Shown: positions 33,447 to 41,464 of the stretch, piece after piece | How the letters are laid out: the number at the start of each line of letters is the position of its first letter | How positions within the stretch are numbered: position 1 is the stretch's first letter | Source of the DNA: an uncultured Bacteroidales bacterium | Lineage (GTDB): Bacteria > Bacteroidota > Bacteroidia > Bacteroidales > UBA932 | Length of the DNA: 55,018 nt | NCBI GenBank assembly: GCA_946616285.1 | Contig: CAMOIT010000003.1 | Location: 1-55,018 of the forward strand | Direction: 5' to 3' | Program-made: the position numbers and the translations under genes | The notes under the pieces: generated by a model | Seen by the model: only the letters and a program-made list of their open reading frames with translations | Databases searched by the model: none | Told to the model about the DNA's origin: nothing

Positions 33447-34219
33447 AAAACTTTCTGTCATACCGTTCCTTAATGTCATACCGAGCGAAGCGAGTGTATC
33501 TCCTTCCAGTCCTCCTCCTCCTTGCCGCCTGCGGCCCCAAAAACGCGGAAAAAGTATTCCGCGCAAGCGAAGACACAGAGGTCCGGCTCGGCCGGATCAA
33601 GGAAGCCGATGGCCCTGTGAGCTTCAAGCTACTTTTAAAGAACGACTTCCAGGATACCCTTAAACCCCTTTTTATATATACGCCCTGCGGCTGCACAGCG
33701 GCCAGCAACGGCAACAGACCAGTTCCTCCGGGAGAAGACGAGGTGATAGACGTCACCTACAATCCTGCTTACAGGGAAGGCAAACACATGGAAGAAATCC
33801 AGATTCGTTACAAAGACTCCCCCACTCCGATGAGAAGCGTTATCTTCATGACGGAAGTCATAGGCTGCAAGCATCCCATCGAGGAGACATGCCGCTACGC
33901 CATGGGACTGGACTTCTACTCCAGCCACAAGGTCCTGGCGTTTGGAAATTTCGATCCCGGTCAGACCAAGGACATGTTCTTCCACTATGGAAACGGCGGT
34001 AAAAAGAAGATGAACGTGAGTTTTGAAGTCCCTGACGAATGGAAAGGCGTTATCAGCTTGCGCCAGCCCGGAAAGATGAAAGCCGACCAGAGGGATACCG
34101 TCCACGTGAAGTTCACAATGCCAGCAGGCGTGGACACTATCCGCTTCGCCATTCAGCCCATAGTTAACGGTAAACCGACAGACGAAAGCATAAAAATCAA
34201 AGCTTTTTTAAGAAAATAA
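33443..34219 (+). CDS. DUF1573-type lipoprotein whose signal peptide is encoded by a repeat
   Basis: The 258-residue product has a first domain like DUF1573 (LLLKNDFQDTLKPLFIYTPC, GCTAASNG, DEVIDVTYNP) and a second beta domain (VLAFGNFDPGQTKDMFFHYG). The N-terminus is MSYRAKRVYLLPVLLLLAAC after a second ATG at 33473. That sequence is mostly the translation of the GTCATACCGAG repeat (33475-33503). The annotated start 33443 overlaps the GH29 stop by ATGA and is assumed; ATG 33473 gives an equally good lipoprotein signal. Function is unknown; DUF1573 proteins are common beside Bacteroidota outer-membrane systems. Confidence 0.8.
   Translation: MKNFLSYRSLMSYRAKRVYLLPVLLLLAACGPKNAEKVFRASEDTEVRLGRIKEADGPVSFKLLLKNDFQDTLKPLFIYTPCGCTAASNGNRPVPPGEDEVIDVTYNPAYREGKHMEEIQIRYKDSPTPMRSVIFMTEVIGCKHPIEETCRYAMGLDFYSSHKVLAFGNFDPGQTKDMFFHYGNGGKKKMNVSFEVPDEWKGVISLRQPGKMKADQRDTVHVKFTMPAGVDTIRFAIQPIVNGKPTDESIKIKAFLRK
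33475..33503 (+). repeat. GTCATACCGAGCGAAGCGAG repeat encoding a signal-peptide start
   Basis: It carries GTCATACCGAGCGAAGCGAG and then TGTATCTCC, identical over all 29 bases to the copy at 28443-28471. A shortened copy, CTGTCATACCG, precedes it at 33455-33465. It supplies SYRAKRVYL of the lipoprotein signal peptide. Confidence 0.85.
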
Positions 34220-34241
34220 AACGTTTTTGCAGAAAAATGTT

Positions 34242-34249
34242 TATATTCG
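34242..34249 (+). promoter_or_regulatory. Candidate susC operon promoter
   Basis: TATATTCG differs from TAnnTTTG at one position and has a TTTTTG 13 bases upstream, shorter than the usual spacing. It is 69 bases before the susC ATG. Many SusC operons use activators or ECF sigma factors, so a weak -7 is expected. Confidence 0.4.
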
Positions 34250-34270
34250 TGCGCTAATTGTAACGAAATA

Positions 34271-34305
34271 AGCTAAAACAATTTAACTATTTAACCATTA
34301 ACCAA
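34271..34305 (+). promoter_or_regulatory. susC leader motifs
   Basis: AGCTAAAACAATTTAACT (34271-34288) is nearly the xylBA leader motif (5029-5046). AACCATTAACCAA (34293-34305) is repeated exactly in the leader of the LamG lipoprotein gene 41465 (41433-41445). These may be shared regulatory or 5'-UTR elements. Confidence 0.4.
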
Positions 34306-34317
34306 CTTAAAAACCTT

Positions 34318-37300
34318 ATGAGTTACCTCCTTAAGAAAGTCCTCGCAGGAGCTCTTGCAGCCGCTGCCGGACTCTTCATCTTTGCAGGTACGGCCCTCGC
34401 CCAGTCCAGGACGGTGAGCGGTAATGTAAAAGATGATCAGGGCGAGCCTCTTATCGGCGCCAGCGTAACCGTAGAGGGAAATGCAACCGTTGGTGCCATC
34501 ACGGATCTGGACGGCAATTATACGCTCACAGTTCCCGCAGGCACCGAGGCACTGCGTTTCTCCTACATCGGCATGGAAGACGTGGTTGAAACCCTTGGTT
34601 CAAGCAATGTCATCAATGTCGTACTTGCCACTGGCTCATACGCGCTCAACGCTACCGTAGTTACCGCCATGGGCATCAAGAAAGAGGAAAAATCCCTCTC
34701 CTACAATGTCCAGCAGGCCAAACTCGAGTCTGTCTCCCCCGTGGGCTCCTTCGTCAACGGCCTCAACGGTAAAGTAGCCGGCGTTTCCATCACCCAGTCT
34801 TCGACCGGTGTCGGAGGTGCATCACGTATCGTCATGCGTGGTTCCAAGTCCATCTCCAACAACAACAACGCCCTCTACGTGATCGACGGTATTCCCATGC
34901 AAAGCCAGCTTGGAAGCCAGCCCACCGGCGGTTACGAAGGCGCTGGCCAGACCGGTGACATCCTGGGCACCTTGAACCAGGACGACATCGAGTCCATCTC
35001 CGTCCTTTCCGGTCCTTCCGCAGCTGCACTTTACGGTGCTTCCGCTGCAAACGGCGTGATTATCATCACCACCAAGAAAGGCCAGAAAGACACTTTCGAG
35101 GTAAACTACTCCAACAATACCACCTTCTCCAGGGCATACATCATGCCTTCCTTCCAGAACACCTACGGCACCTCGGAGGAAGGTTCATACTACAGCTGGG
35201 GAAGCAAGCTCGCGAACGCTTCGTCCTACAGCCCCCGCAATTTCTTCCGCACCGGACTCAACGAAGTCAACTCCCTGAGCGTTTCCACCGGTACTGAGCG
35301 CAGCCAGACCTACGTTTCGGCTTCAGTCGCCCTTGCTAACGGCATCGTGCACAACAACGACGTACGCCGTTACAACATCTCGGCCCGCAACACCACCGAC
35401 CTCATCAAGGACATCCTGACCATGGATATCACCGCCCAGTACGGCCGCGTGTTCGAGCAGAACATGACCGCCCAGGGCGAATACGGCAACCCCGTGGTTC
35501 CCGTGTACCTCTTCCCTGCAGGCGGAGACTTCTCCCAGGTCCAGATTTACGAGCGCTTCAACACTGGCCGTAACATCAAGACCCAGTGGTGGCCTTCAGG
35601 CTGGACAGACCATTCCATGCAGAACCCTTACTGGATCACCGAGCACCAGAAATGGCAGAACAACAAGAACCGCCTCATGGCATCGGCCCAGTTAAGCTAC
35701 AAGCCCCTCAAGTGGCTCACCATCAGCGCACGCGCAAAGTTCGACCGCACCGACGGCACTTCCGAGCGCAAGTACGATGCGGGTACCAACACCCTCTTCA
35801 CCGAAGGCTCCAAGCACGGTCTGTACTCCCTTAATCAGGATTTCAACGAGCAGCGCTTCGCCGAGGTCCTCGCAACCGTGAACAAATACTTCGGCGCGAA
35901 CAACACGGTAAGCCTCACCGGCGTTGTCGGTGCCAACATCGACGACGTACGCTATCAGCGCACCTACAACTACGGCGGCCTGGCCTCCATCAACAACCTG
36001 TTCACCCTGAACAACATCGACCGCACCAACTCCAAGACCAGACTGGAGGAAAGCGGCTGGCACTCACAGAACCAGTCCGTGTTCGCAAACGCCCAGGTGG
36101 GCTACCGCAGCATGGTTTATCTGGACATGACCGCCCGCGTGGACTGGTCGTCCACCCTGGTGAACACCGGTATATTCTACCCGACCATCGGCCTTTCCGG
36201 TATAATGACCGAAATCATCCCCGGACTCAAGAGCAAGGTCTTCCCTTACTGGAAGGTACGCCTCTCCTACTCCGAAGTAGGTAACTCCCCCGACGCCAGC
36301 CTCTTCCTCACCGACGAAGTATACACGGTAACCGACGGCAAGCCCGGGACCTCTTCTTCCATCCTGAACAAGAACCTCGTTCCCGAAAGGACCAAGTCCT
36401 TCGAAGCCGGTACCAACGTCCATTTCTTCGACAGCAAGCTCCAGCTGGATGCCACCTTCTATAAGTCAAGCACCTTCAACCAGTTCTACAACCCCCGCAT
36501 CAGCTCCACCTCGGAGTCCAGCAACTACTGGGTGAACGGCGGTCAGGTGGACAACATGGGCGTTGAGGCATCCATCCGCTTCAACGACACCATCGGCAAA
36601 TTCAGCTACGGCGTCTACGGCACCTACACCTGGAACAAGAACAAGATCGTGAGCCTGGAATTCCCGGACGAGAACGGCAACGTCATCAAGAGGGAACGCA
36701 TCCCCATGGGCGGCTTCGGCGGCCTGAACACCTTCCTTTATGAAGGAGGCTCCCTCGGCGACGTTTACGTAACCACCCTGAAGACCGACGAAAACAACTA
36801 TCTGGCTCAGACCGACAAGGGCATGGTAATCGCCGACCTCTCCGAAGACAACATGGTATACGCCGGCACCACCGACGCTCCCCACAGGCTCAGCCTTGGC
36901 GGCAACCTCGGTTACGCAGGCTTCAGCCTGGGCTTCCTGTTCACCGCCCGCTTCGGAGGCATCGTAATCTCCAAGACCCAGCAGATCCTGGACTACTACG
37001 GTATCTCCCAGGACACCGCCAACGCCCGCGACCGCGGATACATCGACGTTAACGGAATGAGGATCGTGGATGTCCAGGGCTATTACCAGACCATCGCCGC
37101 TTCCAACGGCGTCATGAGCCAGTATGTATACAGCGCCGACAACATCCGCCTTGCTGAAATTTCCCTCGGCTACGACTTCCCCGTCCAGAAATGGGGTCTG
37201 AAAGTCCTGAAGGGACTGAATCTCTCAGTAGTAGGAAACAACCTGCTGATGCTTTACATGAAGGCTCCTTTCGATCCCGAAATGACCTCCAACGTTGGCA

Positions 37301-37377
37301 CCTACAACCAGGGCGTGGACTATTTCATGCAGCCTTCCACCCGCAGTGCAGGCTTCAGTGTAAAAGTTAAATTCTAA
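34318..37377 (+). CDS. susC: SusC/RagA-family TonB-dependent glycan importer
   Basis: The 1019-residue outer-membrane importer has a signal peptide (MSYLLKKVLAGALAAAAGLF to ALAQ), a carboxypeptidase-regulatory-like N-terminal domain (GNVKDDQGEPLIGASVTVEG), a plug domain (VSPVGSFVNGLNGKVAGVSI, ALYGASAANGVIIITTKKG) and a 22-strand barrel ending SAGFSVKVKF. No extra STN or anti-sigma-binding domain is seen. It moves glycans bound by the neighbouring SusD into the periplasm using TonB energy. The SusD gene follows without a gap, and a GH18 endo-glycosidase follows that, so the cargo is likely a released N-glycan. Confidence 0.95.
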   Translation: MSYLLKKVLAGALAAAAGLFIFAGTALAQSRTVSGNVKDDQGEPLIGASVTVEGNATVGAITDLDGNYTLTVPAGTEALRFSYIGMEDVVETLGSSNVINVVLATGSYALNATVVTAMGIKKEEKSLSYNVQQAKLESVSPVGSFVNGLNGKVAGVSITQSSTGVGGASRIVMRGSKSISNNNNALYVIDGIPMQSQLGSQPTGGYEGAGQTGDILGTLNQDDIESISVLSGPSAAALYGASAANGVIIITTKKGQKDTFEVNYSNNTTFSRAYIMPSFQNTYGTSEEGSYYSWGSKLANASSYSPRNFFRTGLNEVNSLSVSTGTERSQTYVSASVALANGIVHNNDVRRYNISARNTTDLIKDILTMDITAQYGRVFEQNMTAQGEYGNPVVPVYLFPAGGDFSQVQIYERFNTGRNIKTQWWPSGWTDHSMQNPYWITEHQKWQNNKNRLMASAQLSYKPLKWLTISARAKFDRTDGTSERKYDAGTNTLFTEGSKHGLYSLNQDFNEQRFAEVLATVNKYFGANNTVSLTGVVGANIDDVRYQRTYNYGGLASINNLFTLNNIDRTNSKTRLEESGWHSQNQSVFANAQVGYRSMVYLDMTARVDWSSTLVNTGIFYPTIGLSGIMTEIIPGLKSKVFPYWKVRLSYSEVGNSPDASLFLTDEVYTVTDGKPGTSSSILNKNLVPERTKSFEAGTNVHFFDSKLQLDATFYKSSTFNQFYNPRISSTSESSNYWVNGGQVDNMGVEASIRFNDTIGKFSYGVYGTYTWNKNKIVSLEFPDENGNVIKRERIPMGGFGGLNTFLYEGGSLGDVYVTTLKTDENNYLAQTDKGMVIADLSEDNMVYAGTTDAPHRLSLGGNLGYAGFSLGFLFTARFGGIVISKTQQILDYYGISQDTANARDRGYIDVNGMRIVDVQGYYQTIAASNGVMSQYVYSADNIRLAEISLGYDFPVQKWGLKVLKGLNLSVVGNNLLMLYMKAPFDPEMTSNVGTYNQGVDYFMQPSTRSAGFSVKVKF

Positions 37378-37391
37378 TGAGCAGCTCAACT

Positions 37392-38963
37392 ATGAAAAAG
37401 ATATTGTTTAATTCACTGGCTGCCCTCGGTCTTCTTGCTGTAGCAGTATCCTGCACCAAGAACTTTACAGAAATAAGCAAGGACCACTATAACGCCCATG
37501 AGGAAGACCTGGCACAGGACAACCTCAAGCTGGGTTCCATGTTCCAGCAGCTGGAACGCTCCGTAATAGTATATGCCGACGGTACCTATCTGGATTCCGA
37601 CTACCAGATCATGTACAACCTCTGTGCAGAGGCCTGGGGTGGTTACATGGCCGCCACCCTGGGTGACGGTAAGAACACCGGTTTCCTGCCCACCGACGGC
37701 TGGCACCGCCGCATGTTCACCGTAAAGTATGAATACGGTATGGCCGCCTATACCAACCTGGCAGAATACGCCGAAGGAAAAGCCGAAATGGCAATTCAGT
37801 TTGCCATGGCAAAAATCCTGAAAGTTGCGACCATGCATCAGGTGACGGACTACTACGGCCCCATCGCCTACTCCCAGACCGGTTCGGTTTCCGGCAACCT
37901 CTACGACTCACAGGAAGAAGTATACAAAGCCTTCTTCAAGGAGCTGGACGAAGCCATTGAAGCCCTCGAGCCCTATGCAGTAGCCGGCACCACCATCCTT
38001 GAGGATTACGACATCGTATATGGCGGCGACGTAGCAAAGTGGGTACGCTTCGCCAATTCCCTGCGTCTGCGCCTTGCAATGCGCGTAGTTTACGCCGATG
38101 CAGCCCTCGCACAGGCCGAAGCCGAAAAATCCATCGCCAGCGCCGTGGGTGTCATCACCTCCAACTCCGACAATGCCGTCGTGAGCGGAATCGGCCACCA
38201 TCCCCTCTGGGAAATCAACGTGAACTTCAATGACGCCGACACCCAGATGAACGCCTCCATGGACTGCTACCTCAACGGTTACAACGACCCCCGCATGTTC
38301 AAGATTGCCAAAGCCGCTGCCGACGGTAAGCTCCACGGCGTTCGCAACGGCATCAACCCTGCAGCATGGACACCTTACAAGAACGGTGCAGGAAACATTT
38401 CCGCTCCCAACGCCGGCATCTACAAACTTTGCTGGCTGAACGCCGCCGAAGTTGCATTCCTCCGTGCCGAGGGTGCTCTCCGTGGCTGGGCCATGGGCGG
38501 CGACGCCAAGGATTTCTACGAGCAGGGCATCACCCTTTCCTTCGAAGAATGGGGCGCTACCGGCGCTGAAGGCTACATCGCCGACAACACCTCCACTCCC
38601 GCCGCTTTCGTAGACAACGTCTCCACCAACAACGCATCGGCTCCCTCCACCGTCACCATCGCCTGGAGCAACGCCGACGGCTTTGAGGCCAAGCTCGAAA
38701 AGATCGGCACCCAGAAGTGGATCGCCCTCTTCCCCAACGGCTGCGAAGGCTGGGCCGAATACCGCCGCCTGCACTATCCGAAGCTCCTGGTTCCCGTGAC
38801 CAACTTCAACGACGACGTGAACACCGACCAGCAGATCCGCCGCGTCCCCTATCCCGTCTCCGAACAGTCTGACAACCCCGACGGCTATGCCTCCGGTGTT
38901 TCCAAACTGGGCGGCGCCGACAATGCCGGCACCCGTCTGTGGTGGGACAAGAAGCCTTTCTGA
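37392..38963 (+). CDS. susD: SusD/RagB-family (SusD-like_2) nutrient-binding lipoprotein
   Basis: The 523-residue outer-membrane lipoprotein has signal MKKILFNSLAALGLLAVAVSC. It fits the SusD-like_2 subfamily by VTDYYGPIAYSQTG, LYDSQEEVYKAFFKELDEAI, GDVAKWVRFANSLRLRLAMR, LLNAAEVAFLRAE and the C-terminal RRVPYPVSEQSDNPDGYASG. It caps the SusC barrel and delivers glycan. An earlier start at 37377 (TAATG overlap with susC) would add MSSST; the lipoprotein signal favours ATG 37392, with coupling by overlap still possible. Confidence 0.93.
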   Translation: MKKILFNSLAALGLLAVAVSCTKNFTEISKDHYNAHEEDLAQDNLKLGSMFQQLERSVIVYADGTYLDSDYQIMYNLCAEAWGGYMAATLGDGKNTGFLPTDGWHRRMFTVKYEYGMAAYTNLAEYAEGKAEMAIQFAMAKILKVATMHQVTDYYGPIAYSQTGSVSGNLYDSQEEVYKAFFKELDEAIEALEPYAVAGTTILEDYDIVYGGDVAKWVRFANSLRLRLAMRVVYADAALAQAEAEKSIASAVGVITSNSDNAVVSGIGHHPLWEINVNFNDADTQMNASMDCYLNGYNDPRMFKIAKAAADGKLHGVRNGINPAAWTPYKNGAGNISAPNAGIYKLCWLNAAEVAFLRAEGALRGWAMGGDAKDFYEQGITLSFEEWGATGAEGYIADNTSTPAAFVDNVSTNNASAPSTVTIAWSNADGFEAKLEKIGTQKWIALFPNGCEGWAEYRRLHYPKLLVPVTNFNDDVNTDQQIRRVPYPVSEQSDNPDGYASGVSKLGGADNAGTRLWWDKKPF

Positions 38964-38984
38964 TCTTAAAACTGGAAAAGCAAT

Positions 38985-40133
38985 ATGAAAAAGATAATCA
39001 CTATACTTTCCATTCTCGCAGTCGCCGCCGGCTGCGTCAAGGAGGAGAAGATGGTCATCCAGCACACCGTCCTTCCCGCCAGTGAGGAAGAGACCGCAGC
39101 AAAGGCCGATTACTATGCCAAGCTCCGTGCATACAAGGAGAGCGACCATATCCTCAGCTACGTGTTCATGGGCCGTTATGCAACCCTTGAAGGTGCATCC
39201 AACCTGAACATCAGCTACACCACTATGGAGCACCGCTTCCTGTCCCTGCCCGATTCCCTGGACATCGTGAACCTGTGGATGGGCGCCCCCACCGACAAGG
39301 AACACTCCGAGTACTGCTGGTACTCCAACGGAGAGCCCGACTACCAGTTCGACTATTCCCCCCAGTGCTACGCCGACATGCAGTACTGCCGCAAAGTCAA
39401 GGGAACCAAGTTCGTCCTTCACGCCGACGCTTCCCACTGGGGCCAGGAGTTCGACCTCCTCAATATTGACGATGACGGAGAAATCGAACTCGACGACGAA
39501 GGCGAACCCGTGCGCACCCACTGGACGCTGAACAAGAACAATCAGGCTTCCCACGAAGCTTATGCGGAATTCTTGTACCGCAAGTGCCTGGACTACGATA
39601 TCGACGGTCTTGACTTCGACTACGAAGGCTGGGGCGAAAAGCAGATCAACTGGGTTGTAAACTACCTGGCCCAGAAGATGGGTCCCAACGCCGACGAAGA
39701 TTCCGAAGGCGCTCACCTTCTGCTGATCGTGGACTACTGGTCCAACGTACCTCCCTCCGACTGCTGGAGAAACTGCAACTACATTGTCCGTCAGGCCTAT
39801 TCCGTACAGGGCGTCTACAGCTCCAACAGCGCACTCACCGCTCCCGGAGACAAGAACAAGTACATCATCTGCGAGCAGTGGGAACAGGGTTCTCCCCTCA
39901 ACTTCACCCAGGGTGGCAAGCGCTGGACTGAACCCAGCGTGAACGAACTCGGCGAAGACCTATATTCCATGGAGGCATATGCCCTCTTCTGCAAGAACGG
40001 CGGAGGCAAGGGCTTCGGCGCCTACTATATTGACAACGACTACAAATACTCCGTCAGCACCAAGAGGGGCACCTTCCCCACTTACGGATACCTGCGCAAT
40101 GCAATCCGCGCTGCCAACCCCATTGACGAATAA
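38985..40133 (+). CDS. GH18 endo-beta-N-acetylglucosaminidase-type lipoprotein
   Basis: A 382-residue lipoprotein (MKKIITILSILAVAAGCVKE) with a GH18 barrel. The catalytic motif is DIDGLDFDYEGWG with acid Glu 214; upstream lies KFVLHADASHWGQEF, downstream HLLLIVDYW and ICEQWEQGSPLNF. The size and position after SusD resemble endo-enzymes that cut the chitobiose core of N-glycans (for example EndoBT-3987, in a high-mannose N-glycan locus with SusCD and LamG proteins). In that reading it frees the glycan at the cell surface for SusCD. Chitinase or inactive binding protein are less likely given the intact DxDxE. Confidence 0.9.
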   Translation: MKKIITILSILAVAAGCVKEEKMVIQHTVLPASEEETAAKADYYAKLRAYKESDHILSYVFMGRYATLEGASNLNISYTTMEHRFLSLPDSLDIVNLWMGAPTDKEHSEYCWYSNGEPDYQFDYSPQCYADMQYCRKVKGTKFVLHADASHWGQEFDLLNIDDDGEIELDDEGEPVRTHWTLNKNNQASHEAYAEFLYRKCLDYDIDGLDFDYEGWGEKQINWVVNYLAQKMGPNADEDSEGAHLLLIVDYWSNVPPSDCWRNCNYIVRQAYSVQGVYSSNSALTAPGDKNKYIICEQWEQGSPLNFTQGGKRWTEPSVNELGEDLYSMEAYALFCKNGGGKGFGAYYIDNDYKYSVSTKRGTFPTYGYLRNAIRAANPIDE

Positions 40134-40140
40134 AAGGAGG
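40134..40140 (+). promoter_or_regulatory. Strong Shine-Dalgarno before the 40149 gene
   Basis: AAGGAGG lies eight bases before the ATG at 40149. Bacteroidota often lack a strong Shine-Dalgarno, so this and the one before 23204 stand out. Confidence 0.7.
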
Positions 40141-40148
40141 AAACAATC

Positions 40149-41378
40149 ATGAAAAAACTCAGCATTTTTGCAGCATTTGCAGCTCTGGGCATCCTGGGCG
40201 TTTCCTGCAACAGCGCCGACAAGTTCCCCTATGGCAAGGAAGTCATAATGATGACCGGCACAAGTGAAACAGTCCTTACCAAACTGGCGGTGGGTGACAA
40301 CCCTCCCGCAAGCTACAGTGTCACCGTAAGCGCTACCGGAGTCGTGCCCAATGACGTAACCGTATCCCTGAAAGTGGGAGATGAAGACGCCCTTGAGGCC
40401 TACAACAAAAGCCACGGCAGCGACTATGTCATTGTCCCTGAAAACGCTTACACCACAAGCGGCAATACGGTTAAGATCGCCAAGGAAACAGCAGTCTCCG
40501 AAGCCCTTACCGTTACCCTCAACGACTTCTCGTTCATAAAGAACGGCGTAAAGTACATGATCCCCGTCTCCATTGAAAGCGTTACAGGCACTTCGATGGA
40601 AGTTCTGGAAACTTCCAGGACCGTATTCATCCGTCTTGCCCGTACCATCAGCTTCTACACCCTGGATGTTTCCAGTTCGGCCCTCTCCAGCAACTTCGTG
40701 TTTGCCGACGACCAGAAGATCGAGCTCCAGAACTACACCTACGAGATCAAGTGCTATCCCACCAATCTCAAGCATGAAGGAGCCGAGCAGCTCTGCCGCC
40801 TCTGCAACTTCACCGGTGCCAAGGAAGAACGCCAGAACATGCTCCGCTTCAACGAGAACGGCCGTCCTTGGAGGAGCCTCCAGATCGTAACTCCTTCCGG
40901 CGGCGACTACACCACCACCACCCTCTTCGAAGAGAAGCAGTGGTACATGCTTTCCATGGTCTATGACGGCAGCACCTATCAGCTGTACATCAACGGCGAG
41001 CCCGATGCCACCACCCTCACCACGGACGAGCACACCGCATTCCAGCGCTTCGAGATTGGTATGTCCTATCAAGGCTACAACACCAGCCAGCTGTTTGCAG
41101 GACGTATCAGCGAAGTAAGGATTTGGGACTACGCCCGCACTCCCGCCCAGATCAAGGCCAGCCTCTGCGGCACCTCCGCCGATTCCGAAGGCCTCCGCGC
41201 ATACTGGAAGTTCAACCAGGAAAGCGGCACCACCTTCAAGGACGAGACCGGCCATGGCTACGACATGGACTGGACCAAATCCCGCAGGGCCGTCAGCGGA
41301 GAAGACCTTACTCCCACGCCAGGCTGTGCCGATGCTATCAAGTGGGTAAAAGACGCTGCAAATGTTTGCTCCGAGTAA
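40149..41378 (+). CDS. DUF1735 + LamG-fold surface lipoprotein (glycan binding)
   Basis: A 409-residue lipoprotein (MKKLSIFAAFAALGILGVSC). Residues about 30-170 are a DUF1735-like beta domain (VTVSLKVGDEDALEAYNKSH, DYVIVPENAYTTSG, MIPVSIESVTG). Residues about 175-390 are a concanavalin/LamG-type jelly roll (QWYMLSMVYDGSTYQLYING, FAGRISEVRIWDYARTPAQI, LRAYWKFNQESG). In Bacteroidota glycan loci such proteins sit at the surface beside SusD and bind the target glycan; the EndoBT-3987 locus has a similar one. Followed by a second related gene. Confidence 0.85.
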   Translation: MKKLSIFAAFAALGILGVSCNSADKFPYGKEVIMMTGTSETVLTKLAVGDNPPASYSVTVSATGVVPNDVTVSLKVGDEDALEAYNKSHGSDYVIVPENAYTTSGNTVKIAKETAVSEALTVTLNDFSFIKNGVKYMIPVSIESVTGTSMEVLETSRTVFIRLARTISFYTLDVSSSALSSNFVFADDQKIELQNYTYEIKCYPTNLKHEGAEQLCRLCNFTGAKEERQNMLRFNENGRPWRSLQIVTPSGGDYTTTTLFEEKQWYMLSMVYDGSTYQLYINGEPDATTLTTDEHTAFQRFEIGMSYQGYNTSQLFAGRISEVRIWDYARTPAQIKASLCGTSADSEGLRAYWKFNQESGTTFKDETGHGYDMDWTKSRRAVSGEDLTPTPGCADAIKWVKDAANVCSE

Positions 41379-41401
41379 GGTGATTAATCCCAAAAAGTTG
41401 C

Positions 41402-41409
41402 TAAATTTG
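41402..41409 (+). promoter_or_regulatory. Internal promoter before the 41465 gene
   Basis: TAAATTTG matches TAnnTTTG 55 bases before the ATG. The leader includes AACCATTAACCAA, shared with susC. Confidence 0.5.
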
Positions 41410-41464
41410 TACGATAGACCTAAACTGTAAATAACCATTAACCAATTTTTTATTTATCAACAAA

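Noticed and set aside
37908..39716. 602-residue open frame on the minus strand opposite susD and the GH18 gene
   Set aside because: It mirrors two clear genes, has no promoter or recognisable domain, and long antisense frames are expected with this codon usage. The same applies to 41450-43735, 39960-41438, 27030-28337 and 228-1601 on the minus strand.
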